64,000 bases of DNA, taken from contig NZ_GL379771.1 of assembly GCF_000143765.1 (NCBI RefSeq), positions 248,001-312,000 of the forward strand. Direction: 5' to 3'. Below are positions 21,243 through 29,946 of this stretch, piece by piece. The stretch comes from Sphingobacterium spiritivorum ATCC 33861 (GTDB lineage Bacteria; Bacteroidota; Bacteroidia; Sphingobacteriales; Sphingobacteriaceae). Every line of letters starts with the position of its first letter. Positions within the stretch are counted from its first letter, which is position 1. A program made the position numbers and the translations under genes. Under the pieces are notes generated by a model. The model saw only the letters and a program-made list of their open reading frames with translations. It was not told where the DNA came from and did not search any database.

Positions 21243-22587
21243 ATTTATAAACACGGCATTAATAGGTCTTACGCTGTTGATAAGCAACTCTGTAAAGGCT
21301 CAAAATCCAATTATCGGCATTCCTGGCATTTCCGATCCTCATGTAAGGGTTTTTAACAATAAAATATACCTGTACTCCGGGCATGACGACAAACCCACCG
21401 ACACTATCTGGGTCATGAAAGACTGGCGGGTATTTTCAACGTCGGATCTTGTAAACTGGAAACAGGAAACAGTAATCTCACCCAACGACAATTATATGGG
21501 GGGCAACTCTACAGATTGCTGGGCCGGAGACGCCGCTGAAAGAAACGGCAAGTATTATTTCTATTTTTCGGACAGGAAAAGAAGTATCGGGGTAATGAAA
21601 TCAGATACTCCCGGGGGAAAATATACAGATGCTCTGGGTAAGCCTTTAGTAGCACCTATGCACGATCCTACTATCCTTACAGACGATGATCCAGACAAAA
21701 CGCCCTATTTGGTATATGGTGACAAAGAAGGCGGTGGTTATCATATCGCCAGACTCAATGATGATATGATATCGCTTGCCGAAGCACCCAAACCTATCAC
21801 AATCACAGGTAAAGAATGGGAGAAAGCAGGCGGATGGATGGATAAAAATTATATTTTCAAATATAAAGGTACGTACTATCTGAGCTGGGGTACAGACTAC
21901 GCTATCTCCAAAAACATCTATGGTCCCTATACAGGAGCCGGCTCTACAGGAAAAGGACATCATCTGGGTTCACTCGCCCACAGCAGCTTTTTCTGGTGGA
22001 AAGGACAATTTTACCATGTATGGTGCTATTATCTCAAACCGGGATATAAATTCAGAGCAACTATTATCACCTATTGTCACTTCGATAATCAGGGACGTAT
22101 CATTACCGACACAGATTTTCTGGACAAACACTTTGCCACAGGAGTAGGACAGTATGATGCAGATTGGCCTAAAATAGAAGCCGAATGGTTTTACGAAAAA
22201 GACAGCCTTACCCGTAAGCAATCATCTGCTGATGGAGGCTTTGAACTTGCCGGAATGCGTAACGGAAGCTGGCTACGTTTTGCAAATGTGGATATGACCA
22301 GCAGCAGCAAGCAGTTTACTGCGCAATTAGCTGGTTTATCACCAAAAGGCAAATTGGAAATACGTACGGGCAGCATCAACGGCCCCTTAATCGGAACAAT
22401 ACAATCAGTTACAAATAAAAGTAAAGACGCAAATCAATATCAGATTCTATCCTGTAAAATTAATCCGCCAAAAGGCAAAACGGACATATTCTTAGTGTAT
22501 ACAGATGCTGATAAAAAAGCAGCTCTATCGCTGGATTGGATCAGTTTTAACCAGAAAACGGATGCTCATCATATCAGCAACAAATAG
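21229..22587 (+). CDS. GH43-family protein with C-terminal CBM6-like domain
   Basis: Secreted two-domain protein of 452 residues. The signal peptide ends SVKAQ. The GH43 propeller shows Asp36 (ISDPHVRVF) and Asp146 (MHDPTIL) at the base and modulator positions. Where most GH43 enzymes have Glu in an E-x-x-W/Y-x-x-K-Y-x-G block, this protein has Asp205 (WMDKNYIFKYKG). From about residue 320 a beta-sandwich follows (EAEWFYEK start, GSWLRFANVDM, LSLDWISF end) that reads as CBM6. The start is the ATG at 21229, since it opens the signal peptide; an in-frame ATG at 21202 adds nine charged residues. The 14-bp overlap with the upstream GH43 is consistent. Activity is uncertain because of Asp205. Confidence 0.82.
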   Translation: MAKNKFINTALIGLTLLISNSVKAQNPIIGIPGISDPHVRVFNNKIYLYSGHDDKPTDTIWVMKDWRVFSTSDLVNWKQETVISPNDNYMGGNSTDCWAGDAAERNGKYYFYFSDRKRSIGVMKSDTPGGKYTDALGKPLVAPMHDPTILTDDDPDKTPYLVYGDKEGGGYHIARLNDDMISLAEAPKPITITGKEWEKAGGWMDKNYIFKYKGTYYLSWGTDYAISKNIYGPYTGAGSTGKGHHLGSLAHSSFFWWKGQFYHVWCYYLKPGYKFRATIITYCHFDNQGRIITDTDFLDKHFATGVGQYDADWPKIEAEWFYEKDSLTRKQSSADGGFELAGMRNGSWLRFANVDMTSSSKQFTAQLAGLSPKGKLEIRTGSINGPLIGTIQSVTNKSKDANQYQILSCKINPPKGKTDIFLVYTDADKKAALSLDWISFNQKTDAHHISNK

Positions 22588-22647
22588 TAAAAAAAAGCCA
22601 TGCTTCTGAAATCTGAATTTAAAGAACACAATACTCCAAACATTTTG

Positions 22648-22655
22648 TAATTTTG
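22648..22655 (+). promoter_or_regulatory. Predicted -7 element upstream of msrC
   Basis: TAATTTTG fits TAnnTTTG, 55 bases before the msrC ATG. No clear -33 element is seen. Confidence 0.4.
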
Positions 22656-22710
22656 AATACTCGTCTATGATTAAAGACGAGTATTCAATACTTGCGGAGT
22701 AACAACAACT

Positions 22711-23184
22711 ATGGCAGAAGATCTGAATATACTTACCGGAAATAAAGCAGAACAGTACAAAGGACTGATCCCTCAGATAGAGGCTTTAATCAGAGGAGAA
22801 TCTAATCTGATCGCTAATCTGGCGAATATCAGCGCTGCACTCAAAGAACAGTTCGGTTTCTTTTGGGTAGGGTTTTATCTGGTCGAAGGAGAAGAACTAG
22901 TCTTAGGTCCGTTTCAGGGGCCGGTAGCATGTACCCGTATAAAAAAAGGAAAAGGTGTATGTGGAGCAGCCTGGGCAGATGAACAAACCCTTATTGTTCC
23001 TGATGTAGATGCATTTCCCGGACATATCGCATGCAGTTCGCTATCCAAATCAGAAATAGTCATACCCCTACGTGCAGACGGAAGAATTATTGCTGTCCTG
23101 GATGTAGATAGCGACAGCCTGAATTCATTCGATCAGGAAGATGCCGTATATTTAGAACAGATTCTCTCTTTTATAACTGCGTAA
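22711..23184 (+). CDS. msrC: Free methionine-(R)-sulfoxide reductase, GAF-domain type
   Basis: Cytoplasmic single-domain GAF protein (157 residues) that reduces free Met-R-sulfoxide with thioredoxin. The three conserved cysteines of the fRMsr family are present: Cys74 (GPVACTRI), Cys84 (GKGVCGAAW) and Cys108 (GHIACSS). Those segments and the DVDAFPGHI stretch are diagnostic, so this is not just a generic GAF protein. It stands alone between the PUL and the minus-strand DUF3999 gene, with 43 bases separating the convergent stops and no strong hairpin there. Confidence 0.9.
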   Translation: MAEDLNILTGNKAEQYKGLIPQIEALIRGESNLIANLANISAALKEQFGFFWVGFYLVEGEELVLGPFQGPVACTRIKKGKGVCGAAWADEQTLIVPDVDAFPGHIACSSLSKSEIVIPLRADGRIIAVLDVDSDSLNSFDQEDAVYLEQILSFITA

Positions 23185-23227
23185 TTCAAACCCGGTATTT
23201 ACAAAAAACAGATTATAGCTTCTGCTC

Positions 23228-24448
23228 TTACTTCTTATTAACATCTTTTAAAAAACCGATGGCAAAATAGCATATCACGATGATAGCGATAACCATCCCG
23301 CCCCATAGCAGGATATTACCAAAAGTTTTTTTCCAGGCCTCATTCTTAATATCTCCGCTTCCCGGTTTTATTGACTTCAACTTGCTTACCGTCAATACCG
23401 GAAGCTGATCATTGGCTTTATTCTTAAATAAAGAAAGATCATAATCAGGAGCTTTATAAGCGGAGTCTATCACGATGCTGTACTGCTTGCCTGCTGCAAG
23501 ATTAGTAACAATATTTAAAGCTGTTTGTCCCAAAGAAAGGCTATCAATTCGTAGCGGAGGGCTATCCAGATTCTCTATCTGAATATAAAAATCCTTTACA
23601 AACAGACTCGGGACTATCATATGAGTATTAGCCGGACTCAATTCATACTGTCCGATCTCCACCAGCTGATCCTCCCATCTGTTACGTTTCACCTGCACGA
23701 GCTGATTGGCAAGTACAGATACTTTACGCTGATACAATTTTGGATCAGCAACAGACAGGGAAACATAATCAATAATCTGGAAATCTGGCAACATCACATG
23801 AAGGATAGAATTTTTCTTTTCTGACTTCATATCAAATTTAACCGCATGAACAGGCTGATAAGTGGCAGCAGTCATCACACTTTCATAACGTCCCGCCTCC
23901 AACACATTGATCGGGCTGGACCCTTTATCCCGAATCATAATCTTCAGATATCTGTAGTTATTAAGTGGAAAAGTAATTTCCTGATCATTAAAAGTCTGAT
24001 CCGATCCGGCCAGATTCTCTAACAACTGGTTCTCTGACAGGCTGAACCAATTTACAGAGTCATTACTTCCTGTAAGCGTATACCTCTTGCTACTATTGCT
24101 GTTTGCGATCCTTAAAGAGATTGAAGTCCAGGTTTCCAGCTTTATATTTTTGATGACCAGAGTGGTCACACTATCCGCTATAATCTCCCTTTTGACGATA
24201 GTCAAAGGTATAAATTTGTCCCCTGCCGATGCATACACAAATTTTACAAACGGCACTTCCTGCCCCCCGTTATCTCTGATTCGGATTTTTGAAATATCAT
24301 TACCGATAACAGAACGAATACCTGAAGGGATTTTAAACTGATAATAACCCTCCTTTTTGTTTCCTTCCAGTGTGGCACTATATTGCTGGCCATATACCTG
24401 GATAACCGCAAAAAGACTACATAAAAAAATACTAACTATTCTCTTCAT
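23228..24448 (-). CDS. DUF3999-type membrane-anchored protein
   Basis: Uncharacterised envelope protein of about 406 residues. An N-terminal signal peptide ends near YGQQ. The body is beta-rich and discoidin-like in places (LKIMIRDKGSSPINVLEAGRYE), and a single C-terminal membrane helix (LLWGGMVIAIIVICYFAIGF) is followed by a short basic tail. Most of the protein would lie in the periplasm. The ATG at 24448 opens the signal peptide; a start at 24469 would add seven residues. It overlaps the end of the DUF2339 gene by 17 bases, so translation is probably coupled. DUF3999 and DUF2339 genes are often found as pairs, but no function is established. Confidence 0.75.
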   Translation of the reverse strand: MKRIVSIFLCSLFAVIQVYGQQYSATLEGNKKEGYYQFKIPSGIRSVIGNDISKIRIRDNGGQEVPFVKFVYASAGDKFIPLTIVKREIIADSVTTLVIKNIKLETWTSISLRIANSNSSKRYTLTGSNDSVNWFSLSENQLLENLAGSDQTFNDQEITFPLNNYRYLKIMIRDKGSSPINVLEAGRYESVMTAATYQPVHAVKFDMKSEKKNSILHVMLPDFQIIDYVSLSVADPKLYQRKVSVLANQLVQVKRNRWEDQLVEIGQYELSPANTHMIVPSLFVKDFYIQIENLDSPPLRIDSLSLGQTALNIVTNLAAGKQYSIVIDSAYKAPDYDLSLFKNKANDQLPVLTVSKLKSIKPGSGDIKNEAWKKTFGNILLWGGMVIAIIVICYFAIGFLKDVNKK

Positions 24449-26942
24449 GAGGAAGTTCTTTATTATCAACTACAATCAGTTTTTTAATTCTTTGGTACAC
24501 AAAAGATATAACCAGAATAAGTACACCCAGTAAGATAAATGCGATGATTTTTCCGGTCTCAGAAACATCCTTAATATCATACACAAATAATTTGAGAATG
24601 GTTACACCAAGTAATGAAAGTGCCGCGATACGTAACATTCTCCAGTCTTGTTTGATCCCCAGTATAAGAAATACAAATGAAAGTATTCCCCAAGCCACGG
24701 GGAACATGACTTTGAATACCATATTTTCACGTGAATGGTAAATATCAAAAGTTTCAGCGAACGCGAGGGTATGAACGCTAAGTTCTACACTGCATATAAA
24801 TACAAGTACAAATACAAGTGGCCACACCAGCAGCTTATGTCTGAAATATGTACTTGCCACATTTAATATGGTATCTTTTACCATCCTGTAAAGCTGGAAG
24901 ATCAGACAGATAAGAATCGGATAGTGTAAGAAGAAAGCAAGATACCTGCCTTCGACTTTATTCAGCCTGTTCAACGTTTCTATAAAAGGAATCCGGTGTA
25001 CAAATACCAGATATGCGGCTATATTCAATATGACTAGTGCATAACATAATATACGGGGCAGTATAGGAGTATCAGATCTCGTACCATAGTAAACCAGTAC
25101 GGTAGCAAATACAAAATGTGTCAGTGCAATACATGCAATGACGGATCCGTCATTAGACATTCGGTTAGATGCCTGATAAGAGACTTCTAATATCAGAACT
25201 ATGTAACTCAGTGCGATTGCTACTCCAGCGACTATCTTCCGGTAATCAACAGGATTAAAATTTACATTGAAGCTCAGACGTTCGACTTCATCACTTTGCT
25301 TAAATAAACGATAGGATACATAATACGAAGCAATTACAAGTATTCCGGTCAGGAATATCTCATTCAACCCTATTCGCATCACCGTATCGGAAGACACATA
25401 ATCAATGGTCCAGTCTATAAACAAACTAAAGATGACTAATACCTGCAGGATAATTCCGAACGCATAGTAAATGGTAAATTTCGATTTCTTCGCCAGCCAA
25501 AGTAATATTACAGCTTCACAAGCCCAGAATGCAGTAATATAGTTGCCTTTAAACTGTATTGGAATGGTCACGACAGCAAACAGCAAAGTCAGACCAATCA
25601 GGAGATACACAATCTCTTCGCTCAATCTGTACTTCCGGTAAATGGTCACCGCAAATATAAGATTGTACACAGCCAGTATTAATGAAAACAGTCCTTTATA
25701 CTCGGAATTCCAAACAGATAGAATAGCGAGCCCGAAACTGAAATACAGGAATGTATTCGCCAGGATAATAATAAGCTCCCACTTGGTAAACTTGTTCTTG
25801 AACCTGACATTATTGATAATAAAGGCAAGACTAAAAATAAGGAAGAACAGCGTCAGATAACCGAACGCTCCGGCGTAGGTAGCCTCTTTTGCAAAATCCG
25901 TCTGAAAATACCATCCGGCATAGATCATAAAAGTCGCTACAAAAGCTACAAAATTGACCCAGTTCCATCTTTTGAAATAGGAAACACTCAGCATTCCTAT
26001 GTTCAGAATAGAAAGATAGGTAAAGAGTACATGATAATTACCCTGACCTGTACTCACCATAAACGGAACTCCAAATCCACCGATAATAGATAAGATAGCA
26101 AGCTCCTGACGATCATACAGCAGTGATATAAAGATACTGAATATAGTGATCAGCACCATTATACCGAATGCCAGCGGTTGACTAAAGAGATGATAATCGT
26201 GAAATGCAATCCCTATCGTCAGATAGAATACACTGACGGCTCCTGCCACAAACACGGAGCTGAAGGCCGCAAATTTCCGACGTAAAAAGTGGGCCACCCC
26301 CATCAGAAGTCCACCGGAGAATATGCCTATTCCTACACGGCCGGCTTCATTGATCCAGTCTCTGTCAATCGCAAATTTGACAAAGAAACTGATACCTAAT
26401 ACCAGAATCAGAATACCAATCTTGTTGATCAGGTTTTCTCCGATAAATTTTTCCAGATCAGGATTATTCTGTTTAAATCTTTCAAACCAGCTTAAGGCAG
26501 GCTCTTGCTCTTCGACAGGACTTACAGAATAAGAAACTTCATTCGGAACAAACATATCCGTAGGTTCAGGATTCGTATTGACCAGACTTCCCACCTCATA
26601 TCGCTCTGTTACTTCTTCCGGTTCCTGAGGTAATGCCGGCAGCACAAGTTCAGGTTCACTTATACTTTCCGTTATATCCTGAGGAATAGGTGGTGGGATA
26701 TCGACTTCAGGTGTCTGCAATACTGGAGGATCAGCTATTTCTTCTGCAGAAGCAGTAGAATCTGCAGCCACAGGAAGACTAGATTCATCCAGTTTCTGAA
26801 TGACCTGATCCATTTTTTTCTGGAGCTCAAACTGATGCTCCTGAAATTTATAAAGCCCCTCGTTAAGACTCTTTAATTGATTTTTTGTATTTATAATAGA
26901 ATAAATAACAAGTACAATTAAGGCAAACGCCAAATATTCCAT
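24432..26942 (-). CDS. DUF2339 polytopic membrane protein
   Basis: Very hydrophobic protein of 836 residues. One N-terminal membrane helix (MEYLAFALIVLVIYSI) is followed by a coiled coil (about 20-50) and a Pro/Glu-rich linker to about residue 150. After that come more than twenty predicted membrane helices, beginning ENLINKIGILILVLGISFFVKFAIDRDWI, a segment typical of DUF2339. Function is unknown; a transport or envelope-remodelling role is only a guess. It is the upstream member of a two-gene unit with DUF3999 and has a predicted promoter just upstream on the minus strand. Confidence 0.82.
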   Translation of the reverse strand: MEYLAFALIVLVIYSIINTKNQLKSLNEGLYKFQEHQFELQKKMDQVIQKLDESSLPVAADSTASAEEIADPPVLQTPEVDIPPPIPQDITESISEPELVLPALPQEPEEVTERYEVGSLVNTNPEPTDMFVPNEVSYSVSPVEEQEPALSWFERFKQNNPDLEKFIGENLINKIGILILVLGISFFVKFAIDRDWINEAGRVGIGIFSGGLLMGVAHFLRRKFAAFSSVFVAGAVSVFYLTIGIAFHDYHLFSQPLAFGIMVLITIFSIFISLLYDRQELAILSIIGGFGVPFMVSTGQGNYHVLFTYLSILNIGMLSVSYFKRWNWVNFVAFVATFMIYAGWYFQTDFAKEATYAGAFGYLTLFFLIFSLAFIINNVRFKNKFTKWELIIILANTFLYFSFGLAILSVWNSEYKGLFSLILAVYNLIFAVTIYRKYRLSEEIVYLLIGLTLLFAVVTIPIQFKGNYITAFWACEAVILLWLAKKSKFTIYYAFGIILQVLVIFSLFIDWTIDYVSSDTVMRIGLNEIFLTGILVIASYYVSYRLFKQSDEVERLSFNVNFNPVDYRKIVAGVAIALSYIVLILEVSYQASNRMSNDGSVIACIALTHFVFATVLVYYGTRSDTPILPRILCYALVILNIAAYLVFVHRIPFIETLNRLNKVEGRYLAFFLHYPILICLIFQLYRMVKDTILNVASTYFRHKLLVWPLVFVLVFICSVELSVHTLAFAETFDIYHSRENMVFKVMFPVAWGILSFVFLILGIKQDWRMLRIAALSLLGVTILKLFVYDIKDVSETGKIIAFILLGVLILVISFVYQRIKKLIVVDNKELPHEENS

Positions 26943-26979
26943 AGTAATCTGGTTAGGTTAGTAATACATTCTAACAAAC

Positions 26980-26987
26980 CAAATCTA
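26980..26987 (-). promoter_or_regulatory. Predicted -7 element of the DUF2339-DUF3999 unit
   Basis: On the minus strand this reads TAGATTTG (TAnnTTTG), about 38 bases before the DUF2339 ATG at 26942. The -33 element is not clear. Confidence 0.4.
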
Positions 26988-27096
26988 ACCAAAAACATTT
27001 AAAAAACTTAACGATTCTTTACAGAAGCAGTTGTTTGTAATTAAAATCCTGTCCACGAGTTTCACACTATAAACTTCAGAGATATTCAAAAACCAT

Positions 27097-27129
27097 TGAC
27101 GCCAAGAAATATAATAATTCTTGGCGTCA
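27097..27129 (-). terminator. Hairpin downstream of the GH28 gene
   Basis: A 12-bp perfect stem TGACGCCAAGAA/TTCTTGGCGTCA with a 9-base loop. On the minus strand a TTTTT run follows a few bases after it, so it most likely ends the GH28 transcript, about 110 bases past its stop. Nothing else is seen in the 298-base gap between the GH28 and DUF2339 genes except the DUF2339 promoter. Confidence 0.6.
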
Positions 27130-27240
27130 GGAATAGGACATTGGTCAAACTTACTTCTATATAAAACAACAATGAATTTGATTGTCTCCTCTTATATTAT
27201 TTAATGAATTATAGCATAATATCAGGGACTTATTCAGTTC

Positions 27241-29190
27241 TTAATATTTCACAAGTTTAAATCTTTGATTACTATTATTAGTTGTTTTAGAAATCTGTAT
27301 TTTAGCACCATTAGCGGTACTGGTATTTAATATTTCTAAGAGTGATGATGGAGCACATTTGGGTGAAAGAGTATAGTATCCACTACCTACCGAAGATATT
27401 TTCCACTTTTGTCCATCGGTATTTAAGTCATCCCAAACCTGTATTTGAGTACCATTCGCATTACTACCTCCTAAAACATCTAATACTTTTGTAGTTGAAG
27501 GATCGGGTAGTATTTTGTAATAACCATTTCCTGCATCAACAAATCTCCATTTTTGTTGGGCATTACTGCTCCATAATTGCACTTTAGTTCCGTTGACAGG
27601 TTCACCTATTCCCGGCAGATCTAACAGACTCGTATTATTTAGTGCTGTGACAATTTCATACTTTCCTACAGTAAGATCCGGAACAGTTAAATCTCCTGTT
27701 AGTCCTGTAGTCGTAACAAATTTGAAAAAAGGCGCGCCATTTGCCGGTTGTCTCATCTGCAGACTAGTCGCTCCTATATTTTGGACATCTTCTGTATAGA
27801 TCGCAGGGCGAACATCACTCGCTACATAATTAGTGGTTACATTGTCCAGTGTAATATTCTTCGCATGTCGGATGTATAATCCATATGCAGGTAATATACC
27901 CAGCATAGCATTCTCAGGATAATCTTTTTGGTTTTCAGGAACTACACGATTGGCATCCGTAGTTGTACCCCCTCCCGAACTAGTCAGACTAACATTCTTT
28001 AAGACAATATTATTGACATAATATCCCGGAAATCCGGTAATGGAACTGCTCAGCTTAGATTCTCCGCGGGCTGTGATATTACTGATCGTAACATTCTGAA
28101 TTTTTCCCGGCAACCCCAATCCATCAGGATTCTTACGATTCCGGTCTCCAAGTTTAATAAAAATTGGGGTTCGCACACCGCTTATTTGTATATTATCAAT
28201 AAGTACGCTGTCGATTATCGCTCCGTCTACCGCCTCCAGTGCAATTGCGGAATTACCATAAATTTGTTGTGGATAGAGATGAATGGGAGGTATTGATACC
28301 TTACAGTTTCGAACCTGAATATTCTTAAACCCTGTATATGAAGCCGCTCCAAACTTTATGCCGTTACAATTCGTAGTAATGTTACAATTCTCAACGGTGA
28401 CATTACGACAGGCTACCCGGGACCCACTTTTCAGGCAAATCGCATCATCCTGGGAATTAATGGTACAATTTCTTATCGTTACATTCTCAGCATCAATGTC
28501 AATGCCATCATTGTTAAAGTTCGCAAAACTGAATACATTAATATGGTCTATTAATACATTCCTGCAATAAATGTAATATTGAGTCCAATACGCGGCATTT
28601 CTCAGATTAATATCCTTTACTATAATATTGTCACAGTTGGCAAATTCAATAATCTTGGGACGCATGCCGTCTTCCTTACCGCCATTTTGAAATTCCGAAC
28701 TGCCCCCTTGTCCATCTATTGTACCTGTACCACTGATACCTATGTTATTCGCATCTTTAGCATACACCAGAGCCCTATTGTTAAGATAATGATACGGTGA
28801 TGTATTAAGGGGATAATCACTTACCCGCGGACTACCCCAAAGGGTACCACCTGACTGAACATGGAGCGTCACACCTGTCTTCAGATGGACTGTACCGCTA
28901 AGAAAATCACCTGCCGGAACAACAACCAACCCTCCTCCGGAGGCCGCACAGGAATCAATTGCACGTTGTATAGCGGCCGTATTAAGTGTTACTTTGTCTC
29001 CGACAGCCCCAAAATTGGTAATAAGGAAAGATGTACTATCAACTGGGCCATTGGCCATCGATTGTGTGCTATTCACTAATCCTGCTGAAAGATTCGTATC
29101 AATATCTTTTTGATTGAGCAGATCCTTTCCGCAACCAAAAAAGAGTGGAGTAAGGAGCAGGCAACATATTATGCCTCTGAAATTTTTCAT
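27241..29190 (-). CDS. GH28-family beta-helix lipoprotein with C-terminal ricin-type lectin domain
   Basis: Predicted lipoprotein (lipobox FFGC, Cys20) of 649 residues. An N-terminal segment (ITNFGAVGD, AIDSCAASGGGLVVVPAG) is typical of pectinase-like right-handed beta-helices. The helix carries the GH28 acidic motifs NND (Asp228) and QDD (Asp248-Asp249) before KSG. The usual GHG histidine motif is not seen; the equivalent stretch is TNCNGIKFGAAS (273-284). From about residue 535 a beta-trefoil ricin-like domain follows, with QKW, QKW and QRF repeats. Related enzymes act on polygalacturonan or rhamnogalacturonan-type chains; the altered site makes the substrate uncertain. It is a single-gene unit. 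Confidence 0.8.
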   Translation of the reverse strand: MKNFRGIICCLLLTPLFFGCGKDLLNQKDIDTNLSAGLVNSTQSMANGPVDSTSFLITNFGAVGDKVTLNTAAIQRAIDSCAASGGGLVVVPAGDFLSGTVHLKTGVTLHVQSGGTLWGSPRVSDYPLNTSPYHYLNNRALVYAKDANNIGISGTGTIDGQGGSSEFQNGGKEDGMRPKIIEFANCDNIIVKDINLRNAAYWTQYYIYCRNVLIDHINVFSFANFNNDGIDIDAENVTIRNCTINSQDDAICLKSGSRVACRNVTVENCNITTNCNGIKFGAASYTGFKNIQVRNCKVSIPPIHLYPQQIYGNSAIALEAVDGAIIDSVLIDNIQISGVRTPIFIKLGDRNRKNPDGLGLPGKIQNVTISNITARGESKLSSSITGFPGYYVNNIVLKNVSLTSSGGGTTTDANRVVPENQKDYPENAMLGILPAYGLYIRHAKNITLDNVTTNYVASDVRPAIYTEDVQNIGATSLQMRQPANGAPFFKFVTTTGLTGDLTVPDLTVGKYEIVTALNNTSLLDLPGIGEPVNGTKVQLWSSNAQQKWRFVDAGNGYYKILPDPSTTKVLDVLGGSNANGTQIQVWDDLNTDGQKWKISSVGSGYYTLSPKCAPSSLLEILNTSTANGAKIQISKTTNNSNQRFKLVKY

Positions 29191-29946
29191 ATTTTTAAGT
29201 TTTTATAGTGTGAAATTGTGTTAGTAAAATCAAACGCGATAAACTTGAATAAATAGAATTAGTGCATTAAAAAATTGTAATCACGATTCTAAATCAGATG
29301 CAGTAAGTCATACTAAACAGTAAATACGGATAATAAAATACTTACAGCTCACCCACGCAAATCTTTAGAAGTAAACACATAGAAGATTATATTAACATTT
29401 TAGTAAAACAACAATCCATGTCGAAAATGCTATTCCTATTCGCAACTTATTCTGTACGGCTCAGTATTATGATAATTAAATTAAAAGGCAGATTAAATCT
29501 GCTATATTGATTCCGGTAAAATATATAGTTAGTGTGTGTTGTCTGTGTAATCTCTTCTTATGAATTTCAATCCCGACGCTATATCCTGAGCTTTCAGATA
29601 TGAAAAATTTAACTGATAATGATCAGGTTATTGACTATCCGGTTTAGAAAATTACCAGAAGGCCACGTAAATGAAATTGATTTTCTTAATTAGTTATGTG
29701 TGATTACTTTCAACGAATCAAATATAGGAATTGATGATTCATGTTATCTCAATATAATGCTGAAAAATTTACGAAAACGTTTCAGTGTATAATTCACATC
29801 AACACCATCTGCAGAAAAAAGATATAGTTGGTTTATGACCTTCTCCTGCAAGATTTTGTGGAAGAGTTTAAAGAAAAACATCCACAGTTGGTGGATGTTT
29901 TTAGATGAAAAAAAACAGTATAATCTTTATGAAATAGAAACAACTT
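29191..29946. other. 756-bp region without a recognisable gene
   Basis: Lies between the GH28 start and the WD40 stop, both on the minus strand. It holds a bidirectional-looking hairpin at 29874-29902, a perfect 7-bp inverted repeat around 29488-29502 (GCAGATT, one base, AATCTGC), an 8-bp palindrome AAACGTTT at 29775-29782, and a 27-codon open, coding-like stretch at 29828-29908 on the plus strand with no start codon. No RNA gene or clear promoter is recognisable. Confidence 0.6.
29874..29902 (-). terminator. Terminator after the WD40 gene
   Basis: A perfect 12-bp stem AAAAACATCCAC/GTGGATGTTTTT with loop of five bases; on the minus strand it ends in TTTTTTC and lies 45 bases past the WD40 stop. 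Being symmetrical, it could also work on the plus strand. Confidence 0.75.

Noticed and set aside
29775..29782. AAACGTTT palindrome as a LacI-type operator for the GH28 gene
   Set aside because: Only eight bases are symmetrical, it is almost 600 bases from the start codon, and such sites are common by chance in AT-rich DNA.
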